Under the pieces are notes generated by a model that was not told where the DNA came from, did not search any database, and saw only the letters and a program-made list of their open reading frames with translations. Position numbers and translations under genes: made by a program. From the NCBI GenBank assembly GCA_029263175.1, contig JAJCXZ010000049.1:124001-188000 (forward strand): 64,000 nucleotides of DNA, given 5' to 3'. Numbering within the stretch: the first letter of the stretch is position 1; each line of letters starts with the position of its first letter. This document shows, piece after piece, positions 51,957 through 60,728 of the stretch. The DNA comes from Acidimicrobiales bacterium. GTDB lineage: Bacteria > Actinomycetota > Acidimicrobiia > Acidimicrobiales > Aldehydirespiratoraceae.

Positions 51957-51990
51957 TTGCAGCACACCTCGGAGCAAACGCTGCAACTAC
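51953..51990. terminator. Hairpin between convergent oxygenase and ileS genes
   Basis: GTAGTTGCAGC (51953-51963) and GCTGCAACTAC (51980-51990) form a perfect 11-bp stem with a 16-base loop. It straddles the stop codons of both convergent genes. There is no U-tract, so it would be a bidirectional hairpin without a classic intrinsic-terminator tail, or an mRNA 3'-end stabiliser. Confidence 0.6.
51958..51981. repeat. 24-bp inverted-repeat partner within the intergenic hairpin
   Basis: Exact reverse complement of 49314-49337, which lies inside the acyl-CoA ligase gene. It covers the loop and part of the stem of the hairpin at 51953-51990. A match of this length is unlikely by chance in 64 kb. 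Confidence 0.85.
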
Positions 51991-54900
51991 CGCTGGAGTT
52001 GGAAGCGGAAGGAGGAGCCGTCGATCTTGGCTTCGTGGATGTGGAGGGCGTCGGCGCCGGCGCCGAGCTCGAGACTGGTCGCCAGGACCTCGCCGGCGAT
52101 GTAGGCGCCATGTTCGGCGACAGCGGCGCGGGCGGCATCGCTGGCGACGTCGACCCAGACCTGGATGCGATCGGTGACCACGAGGTCTTCGGCCTTGCGG
52201 GCGTTTTGGATCTCCCGGACGATGTCGCGGGCCAGACCCTCAGCAGCCAGCTCAGGGGTGACCTCGGTGTCGAGGGTGACGACAGCGTCGTTGGACCGCA
52301 GGGCCGCGGCGACCACGCCTTCGGGTGACTCGAGCGCGAGCTCGTACTCGCCCTCGGCGAGCACATGGCCGGCCACAGTGACCGAGCCATCGTCGTTCGA
52401 GGACCAGTCGCCGCTGCGAGCCGCGCCGAACACGGCTTGCACGTCCTTCCCCAGCCGCGGACCGAGGGCCTTGCCATCGGGGCGCAGCACGAATGTGGCC
52501 AGCGAGCCGATCTCTTCGGTGACGTTGACGGCCTTCACGTTGAGTTCGTCGCGCAACAGATCGGCGAACGGCTCGAGCGTGTCGGCGTTTCGGCCCGCGA
52601 CCGTGACCGACGCGAGCGGCAGGCGCACGCGCAGGCCCTGGTCCTCGCGCAGGCGCAGAGCGGTCGACGCAACATCGCGCAAGCGATCCATGGCGGCGAC
52701 GAGATCGGTGTCCGCCGGGTAGTGGGCGACGGAAGGCCAGTCCGAGAGATGGACCGACTCGGGGCGATCGTCGTCGCCTCCGGTCAACCCGGCCCAGATC
52801 TCCTCGGTGATCATCGGGAGGAACGGTGCCGCAACCTGGATGAGGGTGACGAGCACCGTGTAGAGGGTGTCGAGCCCGTTGACATCTGCGCCGGTGTCAC
52901 CCTCTACAGAACCACCGCCCGTACCCCAGAAGCGATCACGCGACCGGCGGATGTACCAGTTGTTGAGCGCGTCGATGAACGACTGGATCTCCGCCGCAGC
53001 ACCCGGGAGGTCGTACTCGTCCATGCACGCTTCCACCGCCCCGATGAGATTGCGGGTCTTGGCCAAAATGTAACGGTCGAGGAGTTCCGGCGAATCGGTT
53101 CTGAAGCTCGCCCGGTGACCCTCGACGTTCGCGTACAACGTGAAGAACGAGTACGCGTTCCAGATCGGGAGGATGACCTGGCGGACGACGTCGTCGATCC
53201 CCTGATCAGAGATGCGTGTGTCGCCGCCCCGCACGATCGGGTTGGCCATGAAGTACCAGCGCAGCGCATCGGAACCCTGCTTGGAGAAGATCTCCTCGGG
53301 CTCGGTGTAGTTGCGCAGCTTCTTCGACAGCTTGGCGCCATCGTCGGCGAGCAGGATGCCATGAACGATCCCGTTCTGGAAGGCCGGGCGATCGAAGAGG
53401 GCTGTGGCGAGCACATGCAGTGTGTAGAACCAACCTCGCGATTGGTTGATGTACTCGACGATGAAGTCGGCGGGGAAGTGTTCGTCGAACCAGTCCTTGT
53501 TCTCGAACGGGTAGTGCACCTGGGCGAACGGCATCGACCCGGATTCGAACCAGCAGTCGAGCACCTCGGGCACGCGGCGCATCATCGATCGACCGGACGG
53601 ATCGTCGGGATTCGGACGTACCAGCTCATCGATGAACGGACGGTGCAGGTTCGTGGGACGAATGCCGAAGTCGGCCGCGAGCTCGTCGAGCGAGCCGTAG
53701 ACATCGGTGCGCGGGAAGTCGGGGTTGTCGCTGATCCACACAGGGATCGGCGAACCCCAGAAACGGTTGCGGCTGATCGACCAGTCGCGAGCACCCTCGA
53801 GCCACTGACCGAAACGGCCGTTCTGAATGTGGTCGGGAACCCAATTGATCTCCTGATTGGTCTCGAGCATCCGGTCACGGATGTCGGTGACCTTCACGTA
53901 CCAACTGGGCATCGCCTTGTAGATGATCGGCGTATCGGTACGCCAGCAGTGGGGATAGTTGTGCGTGTAGCTGTCGTGCCGGACGAGCTGGCCGCTCTCG
54001 CGCAGATGGCGGATGATCCCCGTGTTGGCCTCGAGGACGTTCTCTCCGGCCCAATCGACAACGTCGGGGGTGAAGCGACCGGAGTCGTCCACGGGCACGA
54101 CCATGCCGATGCCGGCCTCGCCGGCGATGCGCTGATCGTCCTCACCGAAGCCGGGCGCCATGTGCACGACGCCAGTACCTTCGGCCGTGTCGATGAAGTC
54201 GCCGGCGAGGATCTGGAACGCCCGCTCGGTGCCGTGGTGCGGCTTCTCGGGATCCACTTCGGCCATGTCGGCGAAGTACGGGAACAGTGGCGTGTACGTC
54301 CGACCCACGAGTTCGCTACCGCGAACGGTGCCGACCTGCTCGGCATTCTCCAGCTGTTTCTCGTACGCCGCGACCGTCTCCGCTCCGAGCACGTAGCGAG
54401 TGCCGTTGGCGTCGAGCATCACCGCGTAGTCGAGATCAGGACCGACCGCGAGCGCCAGGTTCGACGGCAGCGTCCACGGTGTCGTCGTCCACGCCAGCAC
54501 CGCCAACGGCGCAGTGCTGTCGCCGCCGAAGGCGGAGTCCCCGTCCTGCGGATCGAGTGTGAACGCGACGGTGACAGCGGGATCCTGGCGGGGACGGGTG
54601 GCGTCGTCGAGACGGATCTCGTGGTTGGACAGTGGCGTCTCTGCCCCCCAGCTGTACGGCAGTACGCGGTTGGCCTGGTAGATGAGTCCCTTGTCCCACA
54701 GCTGCTTGAACGCCCACATGACCGACTCCATGTAGTCGAGGTCCATGGTCTTGTAGTCATTCTCGAAGTCGACCCAGCGGGCCTGACGGGTGACCGTCTT
54801 CTCCCACTCCTGCGTGTACCTCAGCACCGATGTGCGGCAGTACTCATTGAAGCGTTCGATGCCGTATTCGATGATCGACGCGCGGCCGGCGACCGGGAGC

Positions 54901-55229
54901 TCCTTCTCGGCTTCCATTTCCGCGGGCAGGCCGTGACAGTCCCATCCGAACCGGCGCTCGACCCGCTTGCCCTTCATTGTCTGATAGCGGGGGACGACGT
55001 CCTTCACATAGCCGGTCAGCAGATGCCCGTGGTGAGGGAGTCCGTTGGCGAACGGTGGGCCGTCGTAGAAGACGTACTCGTTGTTTGTCGATCCGATCTC
55101 GTGGGGACGCTGATCGACGCTCTTGCCGAAAACCCCGTGCGCTGACCATGCCGCGAGAATTCGCCGCTCGATGCCCGGAAGATCCGGGCTCTCGACATGC
55201 GGGTACGGCGCCTTCTCTGCGTCAGTCAT
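51987..55229 (-). CDS. ileS: Isoleucyl-tRNA synthetase, type 2
   Basis: A 1080-residue class I synthetase. The HIGH equivalent is HHGH (66-69, GLPHHGHLLTG) and the KMSKS equivalent is KLSKK in DDGAKLSKKLRNY. The editing domain and anticodon-binding helices fill the rest. The length and the HHGH/KLSK forms match type-2 (eukaryote-like) IleRS, the class associated with low mupirocin sensitivity. It charges tRNA-Ile. ATG 55229 lies 8 bases behind a TAGCCT -10 box, supporting this start. Confidence 0.95.
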   Translation of the reverse strand: MTDAEKAPYPHVESPDLPGIERRILAAWSAHGVFGKSVDQRPHEIGSTNNEYVFYDGPPFANGLPHHGHLLTGYVKDVVPRYQTMKGKRVERRFGWDCHGLPAEMEAEKELPVAGRASIIEYGIERFNEYCRTSVLRYTQEWEKTVTRQARWVDFENDYKTMDLDYMESVMWAFKQLWDKGLIYQANRVLPYSWGAETPLSNHEIRLDDATRPRQDPAVTVAFTLDPQDGDSAFGGDSTAPLAVLAWTTTPWTLPSNLALAVGPDLDYAVMLDANGTRYVLGAETVAAYEKQLENAEQVGTVRGSELVGRTYTPLFPYFADMAEVDPEKPHHGTERAFQILAGDFIDTAEGTGVVHMAPGFGEDDQRIAGEAGIGMVVPVDDSGRFTPDVVDWAGENVLEANTGIIRHLRESGQLVRHDSYTHNYPHCWRTDTPIIYKAMPSWYVKVTDIRDRMLETNQEINWVPDHIQNGRFGQWLEGARDWSISRNRFWGSPIPVWISDNPDFPRTDVYGSLDELAADFGIRPTNLHRPFIDELVRPNPDDPSGRSMMRRVPEVLDCWFESGSMPFAQVHYPFENKDWFDEHFPADFIVEYINQSRGWFYTLHVLATALFDRPAFQNGIVHGILLADDGAKLSKKLRNYTEPEEIFSKQGSDALRWYFMANPIVRGGDTRISDQGIDDVVRQVILPIWNAYSFFTLYANVEGHRASFRTDSPELLDRYILAKTRNLIGAVEACMDEYDLPGAAAEIQSFIDALNNWYIRRSRDRFWGTGGGSVEGDTGADVNGLDTLYTVLVTLIQVAAPFLPMITEEIWAGLTGGDDDRPESVHLSDWPSVAHYPADTDLVAAMDRLRDVASTALRLREDQGLRVRLPLASVTVAGRNADTLEPFADLLRDELNVKAVNVTEEIGSLATFVLRPDGKALGPRLGKDVQAVFGAARSGDWSSNDDGSVTVAGHVLAEGEYELALESPEGVVAAALRSNDAVVTLDTEVTPELAAEGLARDIVREIQNARKAEDLVVTDRIQVWVDVASDAARAAVAEHGAYIAGEVLATSLELGAGADALHIHEAKIDGSSFRFQLQR

Positions 55230-55237
55230 AGGCCTCA

Positions 55238-55243
55238 AGGCTA
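55238..55243 (-). promoter_or_regulatory. Predicted -10 box (TAGCCT) of ileS
   Basis: Minus-strand TAGCCT lies 8 bases before ATG 55229, predicting leaderless ileS transcription. No T-box-like leader is therefore possible in front of this gene. Confidence 0.4.
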
Positions 55244-55333
55244 TCGGCGCGACCCCTGGCCGAGGACCGGGTTTCGGCCGCGGTCGGCCCTCGCCTTTCG
55301 TTTGATCCCGTCGGCATGGAAAGATCGTGGGTG

Positions 55334-55708
55334 ATGACCACGAACCTCACGCTCGAGATGGCAAACGTCGTCGGGGAACTCGGCCGTCTCGGGACTGTTC
55401 TCGGGGCTGCCGACGTCAACATCCAAGGTCTCTGTGCGGTGTCACACGGCGGAACGTCCGGTCTGGTTCATCTGCTGGTGGAAGATCCTGAGCCCGCGTA
55501 CAAGGCGCTCGATCTCGCCGGAATCACGATCGACTCTGATGATGAGGTCCTCGTCGTCGAGGTGTTGGACAGGCCCGGAGCGCTCGGCGAGGTGGCAAGG
55601 AAACTCGGCGAAGCGGGTGTCAACATCAACGTCATCTATCTCGCCACGTCGACGCGCCTCGTGATCGGCGCCGATGAGCTCAACAAGGCTCGCTTGGTCC
55701 TCGAGTAG
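55334..55708 (+). CDS. Tandem ACT-domain protein
   Basis: About 124 residues made of two ACT modules: the first opens NVVGELGRLGTVLGAADVNIQGLCAV, the second VLDRPGALGEVARKLGEAGVNINVIYLA. ACT pairs bind amino acids and regulate enzymes. With nothing else in the protein, it is probably a stand-alone allosteric sensor or amino-acid-binding regulator. ATG 55334 or GTG 55331 could be the start. It is divergent from ileS, a context consistent with branched-chain amino acid sensing, which is inference. Confidence 0.75.
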   Translation: MTTNLTLEMANVVGELGRLGTVLGAADVNIQGLCAVSHGGTSGLVHLLVEDPEPAYKALDLAGITIDSDDEVLVVEVLDRPGALGEVARKLGEAGVNINVIYLATSTRLVIGADELNKARLVLE

Positions 55709-55711
55709 GCG

Positions 55712-56551
55712 TCAGGGCACGACCACCAGGGGGATCGCGGCCAACGCCATCCCGACGCCGATCCACTGGACAAGGCGCAACCGTTCGCTGAGCACAAGCC
55801 GAGCGAGCAGCACCGTGCTCACGGGGTAGAAGGCGCCGAGGACTGCAGCCACGGCGAGCGGGCCACGCTGGTAGGCCCACATTGCGAACACATTCGAGAT
55901 GCCTTCGGCGATCCCGGCGGCGATGACAACCGCCCGCAGATCTCTCGGCATGGTGATGTCGCGGCCGAGGGTCAAGGCGATGAGGGCGACGATCGGCACC
56001 GACACGACTCGAGCTGTCACGAGTGGCCAAAGCCCGGCGTCCTGTTGGGTCTCGGCGAGGGCCAGGAAGAACACGGAGAAGCCGAGTCCGGCCAGCAAGG
56101 CGAGCGCGAATGCGAACGGTGGGGTGGCGTCGGCCTCGGCGCCGTCCCTCTCCTGGGTGACCAATGCAAGGGCGATGAGGGCCACGACAATCCCGACGAC
56201 GTTGATCACCGAGAGCGATTCGCCGCGACCCAAGCCGACAAGCGTCGGGATGACTGCTCCAATCGAAGCCGACACAGGTGCCAGCAAGCTGATCTTGCCC
56301 CGAGAGAATGCGGCGTAGAGCGAAACGAACGAGAACGTCCCCGACAGTCCGGCCACCACTCCCGCAGTCAGGTCGACGGTACGGATTTCCGGCGCATCGA
56401 TGAACCAGACGGCGGTGACGATGAGTCCGAGGCTGGCGGCTTGGATCCACGCCGCCACAGCGAACGGCGACTGCCGGCGAGCAGCGACCCCGCCGCCGAA
56501 GTCGGACGCGCCAACGATCAGCGCGCCGATCAACGACAGCAGAGCGGTCAC
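55712..56551 (-). CDS. EamA/DMT-family transporter
   Basis: A 279-residue drug/metabolite transporter with about ten helices in two EamA repeats (LIGALIVGASDFGGGVAAR...; VTARVVSVPIVALIALTLGRD...). It probably exports or imports a small metabolite. ATG 56551 overlaps the P450 stop (ATGA), making it the last gene of the glutamine-synthetase-P450-EamA operon, so it may carry the amine substrate or product. Confidence 0.82.
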   Translation of the reverse strand: MTALLSLIGALIVGASDFGGGVAARRQSPFAVAAWIQAASLGLIVTAVWFIDAPEIRTVDLTAGVVAGLSGTFSFVSLYAAFSRGKISLLAPVSASIGAVIPTLVGLGRGESLSVINVVGIVVALIALALVTQERDGAEADATPPFAFALALLAGLGFSVFFLALAETQQDAGLWPLVTARVVSVPIVALIALTLGRDITMPRDLRAVVIAAGIAEGISNVFAMWAYQRGPLAVAAVLGAFYPVSTVLLARLVLSERLRLVQWIGVGMALAAIPLVVVP

Positions 56552-57708
56552 TCGGGCGCAGACGTCAGGACATGCACCGCTCGGGGGCCGCGGAATTCAA
56601 ACCCGTGCAGCTCAACGGCGTGCGCCGGATCGAGGCGAAGGTCGGGGAAACGGGCGAGCAGACGCTCCACGCCGACTCGCACTTCCTGGCGCCCCAGCCA
56701 TTCGCCGAGGCATCGGTGGGCGCCGAGTGCGAACGCCGCGTGCGAGCCCTCGCGTCGAGCGAGGTCGATCTCGGTGGGATTGCTCCAGTGGGACTCATCG
56801 AGGTTGATCGACCGCAGGACGCCGCTGACCAGCTCGCCCTCGGCAATCGCGGTGCCCGCGAGTTCGAGATCCCGGGTGGCCTGGCGGGTGACCGTGCCGA
56901 CGGGTGAGTAGACGCGGAACACCTCCTCGATGAGGCGTCGCATCTTGGTGGGCTCGGCATCGACCGCCGTTCGTAGTTCGGGCTGCGTCAACAGCACCCA
57001 GATCACCATGCCGATGCCATCGCGGGGCTCGTTGATTCCACCCGAGATCATCAGGCGGACGTTGTTGACGATCTCCTCCGGCGTGGCGCCTTCCTGGACG
57101 AACCAGGAGATGGCCGAGTCGTCATCGCCGGCCGATTCGATGCGCTGGGCGAGGACCGCGCCCAGATCCGCTTTGGCGCGAGCACCGATGGCGGCCAGTT
57201 CGGGGTCATTCTCGAAGTTGGCGAGATCGGCGCACAGGCCCTCGCACCATCCCCACATGCGGTCGAAGCCATGAGCGTCGAGGCCGAGCACCGTGGCCAA
57301 AGACCCGGCCGACAATGGTTGGGCGTAGTCGGCCATCAGGTCGAAGCCGGTCGGATCGACATGATCCAGCAGCTGGTCGGCGATCGTCACGAGCTCATCG
57401 GCCACGAACCGACCACTGCGCCCGCCGGGGGTGAACGGTGGCTGCAGGATCGTCTGCAGCCGGGTGTGCTCCGGCGGATCGCACGTGAGCATGTTGTCGC
57501 CGAGAGTGCGGGCCAGAAACGAGGGTTCCGTCGCCGCCGAGAACAGCTCCGGGTGCTCCTCCATGTAGACGACATCGTCCCAGCGGGTCACGAGCCACAT
57601 CTCCATCGCCGGGACCCACGACACCGGTTCCTCGGCGCGCAGCTGAGCGAGGACGGGTTCGGGATGTCGTTCGAGATCGCCGAGATTGACGTCAGCGCCG
57701 AGTGTCAT
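56548..57708 (-). CDS. Cytochrome P450 with an atypical oxygen-activation motif
   Basis: A 386-residue bacterial P450. The heme-binding loop is FALGAHRCLGEW with Cys333, and EEVFR supplies the ExxR motif. The I-helix reads SGGINEPRDG instead of the usual AG-x-D/E-T, so the acid-alcohol pair is altered. Similar GG-x-x-EP I-helices occur, to my knowledge, in CYP151-type secondary-amine monooxygenases encoded next to a glutamine-synthetase-like gene (pip/mor clusters). The immediate neighbour upstream is exactly such a gene, 10 bases away. No ferredoxin gene is seen here. Confidence 0.88.
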   Translation of the reverse strand: MTLGADVNLGDLERHPEPVLAQLRAEEPVSWVPAMEMWLVTRWDDVVYMEEHPELFSAATEPSFLARTLGDNMLTCDPPEHTRLQTILQPPFTPGGRSGRFVADELVTIADQLLDHVDPTGFDLMADYAQPLSAGSLATVLGLDAHGFDRMWGWCEGLCADLANFENDPELAAIGARAKADLGAVLAQRIESAGDDDSAISWFVQEGATPEEIVNNVRLMISGGINEPRDGIGMVIWVLLTQPELRTAVDAEPTKMRRLIEEVFRVYSPVGTVTRQATRDLELAGTAIAEGELVSGVLRSINLDESHWSNPTEIDLARREGSHAAFALGAHRCLGEWLGRQEVRVGVERLLARFPDLRLDPAHAVELHGFEFRGPRAVHVLTSAPE

Positions 57709-57718
57709 CGTTCGTCTC

Positions 57719-59032
57719 CTAGTGGAACATCAGGTACTGATCGAGCTCCCATTGGGTGGCCACGTCGCCTTCGACATGCTCACCGACGGCCCCGATGTAG
57801 CGATCCCACTCGGCCGCCTTGTTGGCGAGAAAGTTGGCGCAGACATCGGTGCCGACGGCTTCCTGGAGCACCTCATCGGCCGCCAGGTCGGCCAGGGCTG
57901 CGTTGAGATTGCGGGCGCTGTGAACATCGGTGTTCACTTCCTCGAAGCCGTCCTCGACCATCGCGTCGGGGCACACGTAGCCCTTGACCACCCCGAGCCG
58001 AGCGGCCTGCAGAACAGTCGCCACGGTGAGGTGAAGGTTGGCTGATCCATCGGCCAGGCGGCTCTCGATCCGGGTGCTCGGTCCGCCGGCGACGGCGATG
58101 CGGTTGGCGACGCCCCGGTGATCGAATCCCCAGTTGGCCCAGTATCCGTTGAGTTCGCCCGGCTGAAGACGCCGGTACGCGTTGACGGTCGGACAGCAGA
58201 GCGGGGTCATCGCGAGGTGATGTTTGATGAGTCCGGCGAGGCACCCCTTGGCCAACTCGGAGAGGTTGTCACCGGTTGTCGCGTCGACGAGAGCGTTGTT
58301 GCCGTGCTCATCGACGAGTGAGAAGTTGACGTGCACACCGGTCCCGGCGACACCGGGGAACGGCTTGCCGAGGAAGGTCATGTCGTAGCCCATCTCGAGC
58401 GCCACTTCGCGAGCCATCACACGGAACAGGAATGCGTCGTCGACCGCCTGCAGGGCATCGTCGTACTCGAGCGTGAGCTCGAACTGGGCCTGGTCGAACT
58501 CGGCGTTGATCGACTCGATCTTGAAGTTCGACCGGTCCGCGGTTCGCATGATGGCGTCGATGACACCGGTCGGGTCGGCGAGTCGACCCGTGGCGTAGAC
58601 GTAGGAGCGTGGCATCTTGGCCCGCTCCCACGTGCCGTCCTCCGCGAGCTCCATGACATAGCCCTCGAGCTCGAGCCCGACCTTGGGGTGATAGCCGAGA
58701 TCCTCCCACTGGCTGATCGCCCGCTGAAGGGCGTAGCGGCTCGAGTACCGATACGGCTGACCCTCGAAGTCGAGATGACCGACGGCGACGCCGGTGGCGT
58801 CGTCCTCCCAACCGGGCCGTACACCCTCGGGGTCGAACGTGGAGTGGACGTCTCGCAGACCTTCGAGAAGGAAACCGCCCGGCGCCGGGATGAGGCTGTT
58901 GTCGTAGCCCTGCGCGAACGTCGTTGCGCAGTGGCCGGTGCCTTTGTGGGCGAGGCGTGCGGGGAGGTACTTGCCGCGAGCGAGACCCAGATGGTCGGGC
59001 CACATCACTCGGATTCGATCGTAGGCAGTCAT
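57719..59032 (-). CDS. Glutamine synthetase-like ligase (PuuA/PipC-like gamma-glutamyl-amine ligase)
   Basis: A 437-residue glutamine synthetase fold protein, distinct in sequence from the gmaS-like one at 41456. Elements include GLELEGYVMEL, FDQAQFELTLEYDDALQAVDD, GVHVNFSLVDEHG and STRIESRLADGSANLHL. It probably ligates glutamate to an organic amine. It heads an operon with P450 and EamA and is divergent from a gamma-glutamyl hydrolase (59090), a combination suggesting a gamma-glutamylated amine pathway. ATG 59032 has a TATGGT -10 box 7 bases upstream. Confidence 0.8.
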   Translation of the reverse strand: MTAYDRIRVMWPDHLGLARGKYLPARLAHKGTGHCATTFAQGYDNSLIPAPGGFLLEGLRDVHSTFDPEGVRPGWEDDATGVAVGHLDFEGQPYRYSSRYALQRAISQWEDLGYHPKVGLELEGYVMELAEDGTWERAKMPRSYVYATGRLADPTGVIDAIMRTADRSNFKIESINAEFDQAQFELTLEYDDALQAVDDAFLFRVMAREVALEMGYDMTFLGKPFPGVAGTGVHVNFSLVDEHGNNALVDATTGDNLSELAKGCLAGLIKHHLAMTPLCCPTVNAYRRLQPGELNGYWANWGFDHRGVANRIAVAGGPSTRIESRLADGSANLHLTVATVLQAARLGVVKGYVCPDAMVEDGFEEVNTDVHSARNLNAALADLAADEVLQEAVGTDVCANFLANKAAEWDRYIGAVGEHVEGDVATQWELDQYLMFH

Positions 59033-59047
59033 GGCCGAGACCATAGT

Positions 59048-59063
59048 CGTTCGGTACCAAACG
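59048..59063. promoter_or_regulatory. Dyad between the divergent glutamyl-amine genes
   Basis: CGTTCGGTACCAAACG is a 16-bp palindrome with one mismatched pair (positions 5/12), centred on GGTACC. It lies between the -10 boxes of the divergent synthetase (TATGGT) and hydrolase (TACATT, 59076-59081) and could control both. The bound regulator is not encoded adjacently. Confidence 0.5.
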
Positions 59064-59089
59064 GATCAGATCCTGTACATTCAGACCCC

Positions 59090-59809
59090 ATGACCAGTGC
59101 TCCCCTCATCGGCCTGTGTGGTCGCCGCAAGCTTGGCTCCCAAATCGTCGGTCAACCCGAGTCGTTGCACGACATCGAGGTTGAGCTCTTCTACCGCGAC
59201 TACGCCCGAGGAATCATCGAAGCCGGTGGATTCGCGGTGAACCTTCCCCTCGACCTCGACCCCGCCGACGCGGTTGCCCGCTGCGATGGAATCCTTCTCA
59301 GCGGTGGTGCCGACATCGACCCCGCTCGCTACGGCCACGAGCCCGAGACCGACATGTTTCCGCCCGAGGTTGCTCGTGATGACTTCGAGCTGGCACTGAT
59401 GGATGCGGCGGCGACGCGGGGTACACCCGTTCTCGGCATCTGTCGCGGCCTGCAGATCATCAACGTGCATGGCGGCGGCACCCTCCACCAGCACGTTGAA
59501 CCACACGCCCGATTCGACGTCGTGCCCGATACCGAGGCCCACGAGGTCGCCATGATCGCCGACTCAACGCTCGGCGGGTTGTACGGCGACCGTCGTTCGG
59601 TCAACTCACTCCATCATCAAGCAGTTGCCGACGTTGCGTCGGACTACATCGTGACGGCCCGCTCCGACGACGGCACCGTCGAGGGTCTGGAGCACAAGGA
59701 ACTGCCGATCATCAGTGTGCAGTGGCACCCGGAGATGATGAGCACTCGCAGTGGCGATCCCGTTTTCGGGTGGTTGGTGGAGGCCGCACTACGCTTCCGC
59801 GATGGCTGA
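59090..59809 (+). CDS. Gamma-glutamyl hydrolase, class I glutamine amidotransferase-like (PuuD type)
   Basis: A 239-residue protein of the peptidase C26 family. The nucleophile is Cys118 (VLGICRGLQI) and the His/Glu pair is H213/E215 (VQWHPEMM); LLSGGADIDPARYG is the family glycine-rich strand. PuuD-type enzymes release gamma-aminobutyrate from gamma-glutamyl-GABA. Here it would hydrolyse the gamma-glutamylated product of the divergent ligase pathway. ATG 59090 lies 8 bases after a TACATT -10 box. It overlaps the next gene by 8 bases. Confidence 0.88.
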   Translation: MTSAPLIGLCGRRKLGSQIVGQPESLHDIEVELFYRDYARGIIEAGGFAVNLPLDLDPADAVARCDGILLSGGADIDPARYGHEPETDMFPPEVARDDFELALMDAAATRGTPVLGICRGLQIINVHGGGTLHQHVEPHARFDVVPDTEAHEVAMIADSTLGGLYGDRRSVNSLHHQAVADVASDYIVTARSDDGTVEGLEHKELPIISVQWHPEMMSTRSGDPVFGWLVEAALRFRDG

Positions 59810-60728
59810 GCTCCCCCCGATCCGTCTCGGCGTTTCCACCGGCCTCGGCCTCTGGCACCGATCGCTTGACGAACGCCGGGGCCTGCTCGGTCAGATCGCT
59901 GATTCGGGCATCGACCACGTGTTCTTTGCCGACCATGTGAGCTTCCACGATGGCAGCGGGAAAGACGGAATGGTGCAGGCCACGGGTCTCGCCAACCTGC
60001 ACGACACGCTCGGCGTCTACGCAGGCGTCTACTTGTTGGCGCTGCGTCACCCGGTGACGGTTGCCCGCCAGATCTGCGACATAGCCGTCATGGCCCCCGG
60101 TCGGTTCACTTTCGGCGTTGGCGTCGGCGGCGAGGACCGCCATGAGGTCGAAGTCTGCGGCATCGATCCATCGACCCGCGGTCGGCGCACCGATGCGGCG
60201 CTCGACATCGTCGTGCGATTGCTGAGCGGCGAGACGGTGGATCACGAGAGCGAGTTCTTCTCCATCGACCAGGCCAACGTCGTCCCCGCGCCGAGCGAGC
60301 CAGTGCCGATCATGGTCGGGGGTCGGTCTGATGCGGCGGTCCTGCGGGCCGGAAGGTTCGGTGACGGGTGGCTGGCGAGTTGGTGTTCCAGCCGCCGCTT
60401 CGCAGAGGCCGTCGCCATCTTTGATGAGGCTGCCATCGATCGCTCGCCCTCGAATGACCACGGCCTGCAGGTATGGGCCGGGTTCGCCGAGACTGGAGAC
60501 GCGGCTCGTACGAACGTCGCTGACGCGATGGAGGACTTCTACAAGGTGCCGTTCGCCGCCTTCGAGAAGTACACGCCGTGGGGGAGCCCGGCCGACGTTG
60601 CCGAGCAACTCGGACCCTATATCGATGCCGGTGCTCGTCACATCAACCTCATGCCCTGCGGTGACTCGCAGGAGCACGGCATCGAGGCCGCGGCGGAAGT
60701 GCGTCGCGCACTGTTGGCGCGCAGATGA
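59802..60728 (+). CDS. Luciferase-like (LLM) F420/flavin-dependent oxidoreductase
   Basis: A 308-residue TIM-barrel oxidoreductase. The N-terminus IRLGVSTGLGLWHRSL, FFADHVSFHDG, and GRFTFGVGVGGEDRHEVE are typical of actinobacterial F420-linked LLM proteins. ATG 59802 overlaps the hydrolase gene by 8 bases, so it belongs to the same operon and may oxidise the amine-derived carbon skeleton. F420 versus FMN is not resolved. Confidence 0.8.
   Translation: MAELPPIRLGVSTGLGLWHRSLDERRGLLGQIADSGIDHVFFADHVSFHDGSGKDGMVQATGLANLHDTLGVYAGVYLLALRHPVTVARQICDIAVMAPGRFTFGVGVGGEDRHEVEVCGIDPSTRGRRTDAALDIVVRLLSGETVDHESEFFSIDQANVVPAPSEPVPIMVGGRSDAAVLRAGRFGDGWLASWCSSRRFAEAVAIFDEAAIDRSPSNDHGLQVWAGFAETGDAARTNVADAMEDFYKVPFAAFEKYTPWGSPADVAEQLGPYIDAGARHINLMPCGDSQEHGIEAAAEVRRALLARR

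Noticed and set aside
52365-55145. A 926-codon open frame antisense to ileS
   Set aside because: It mirrors the codon structure of the high-GC ileS gene, has a composition typical of antisense shadows, and no recognisable motif.
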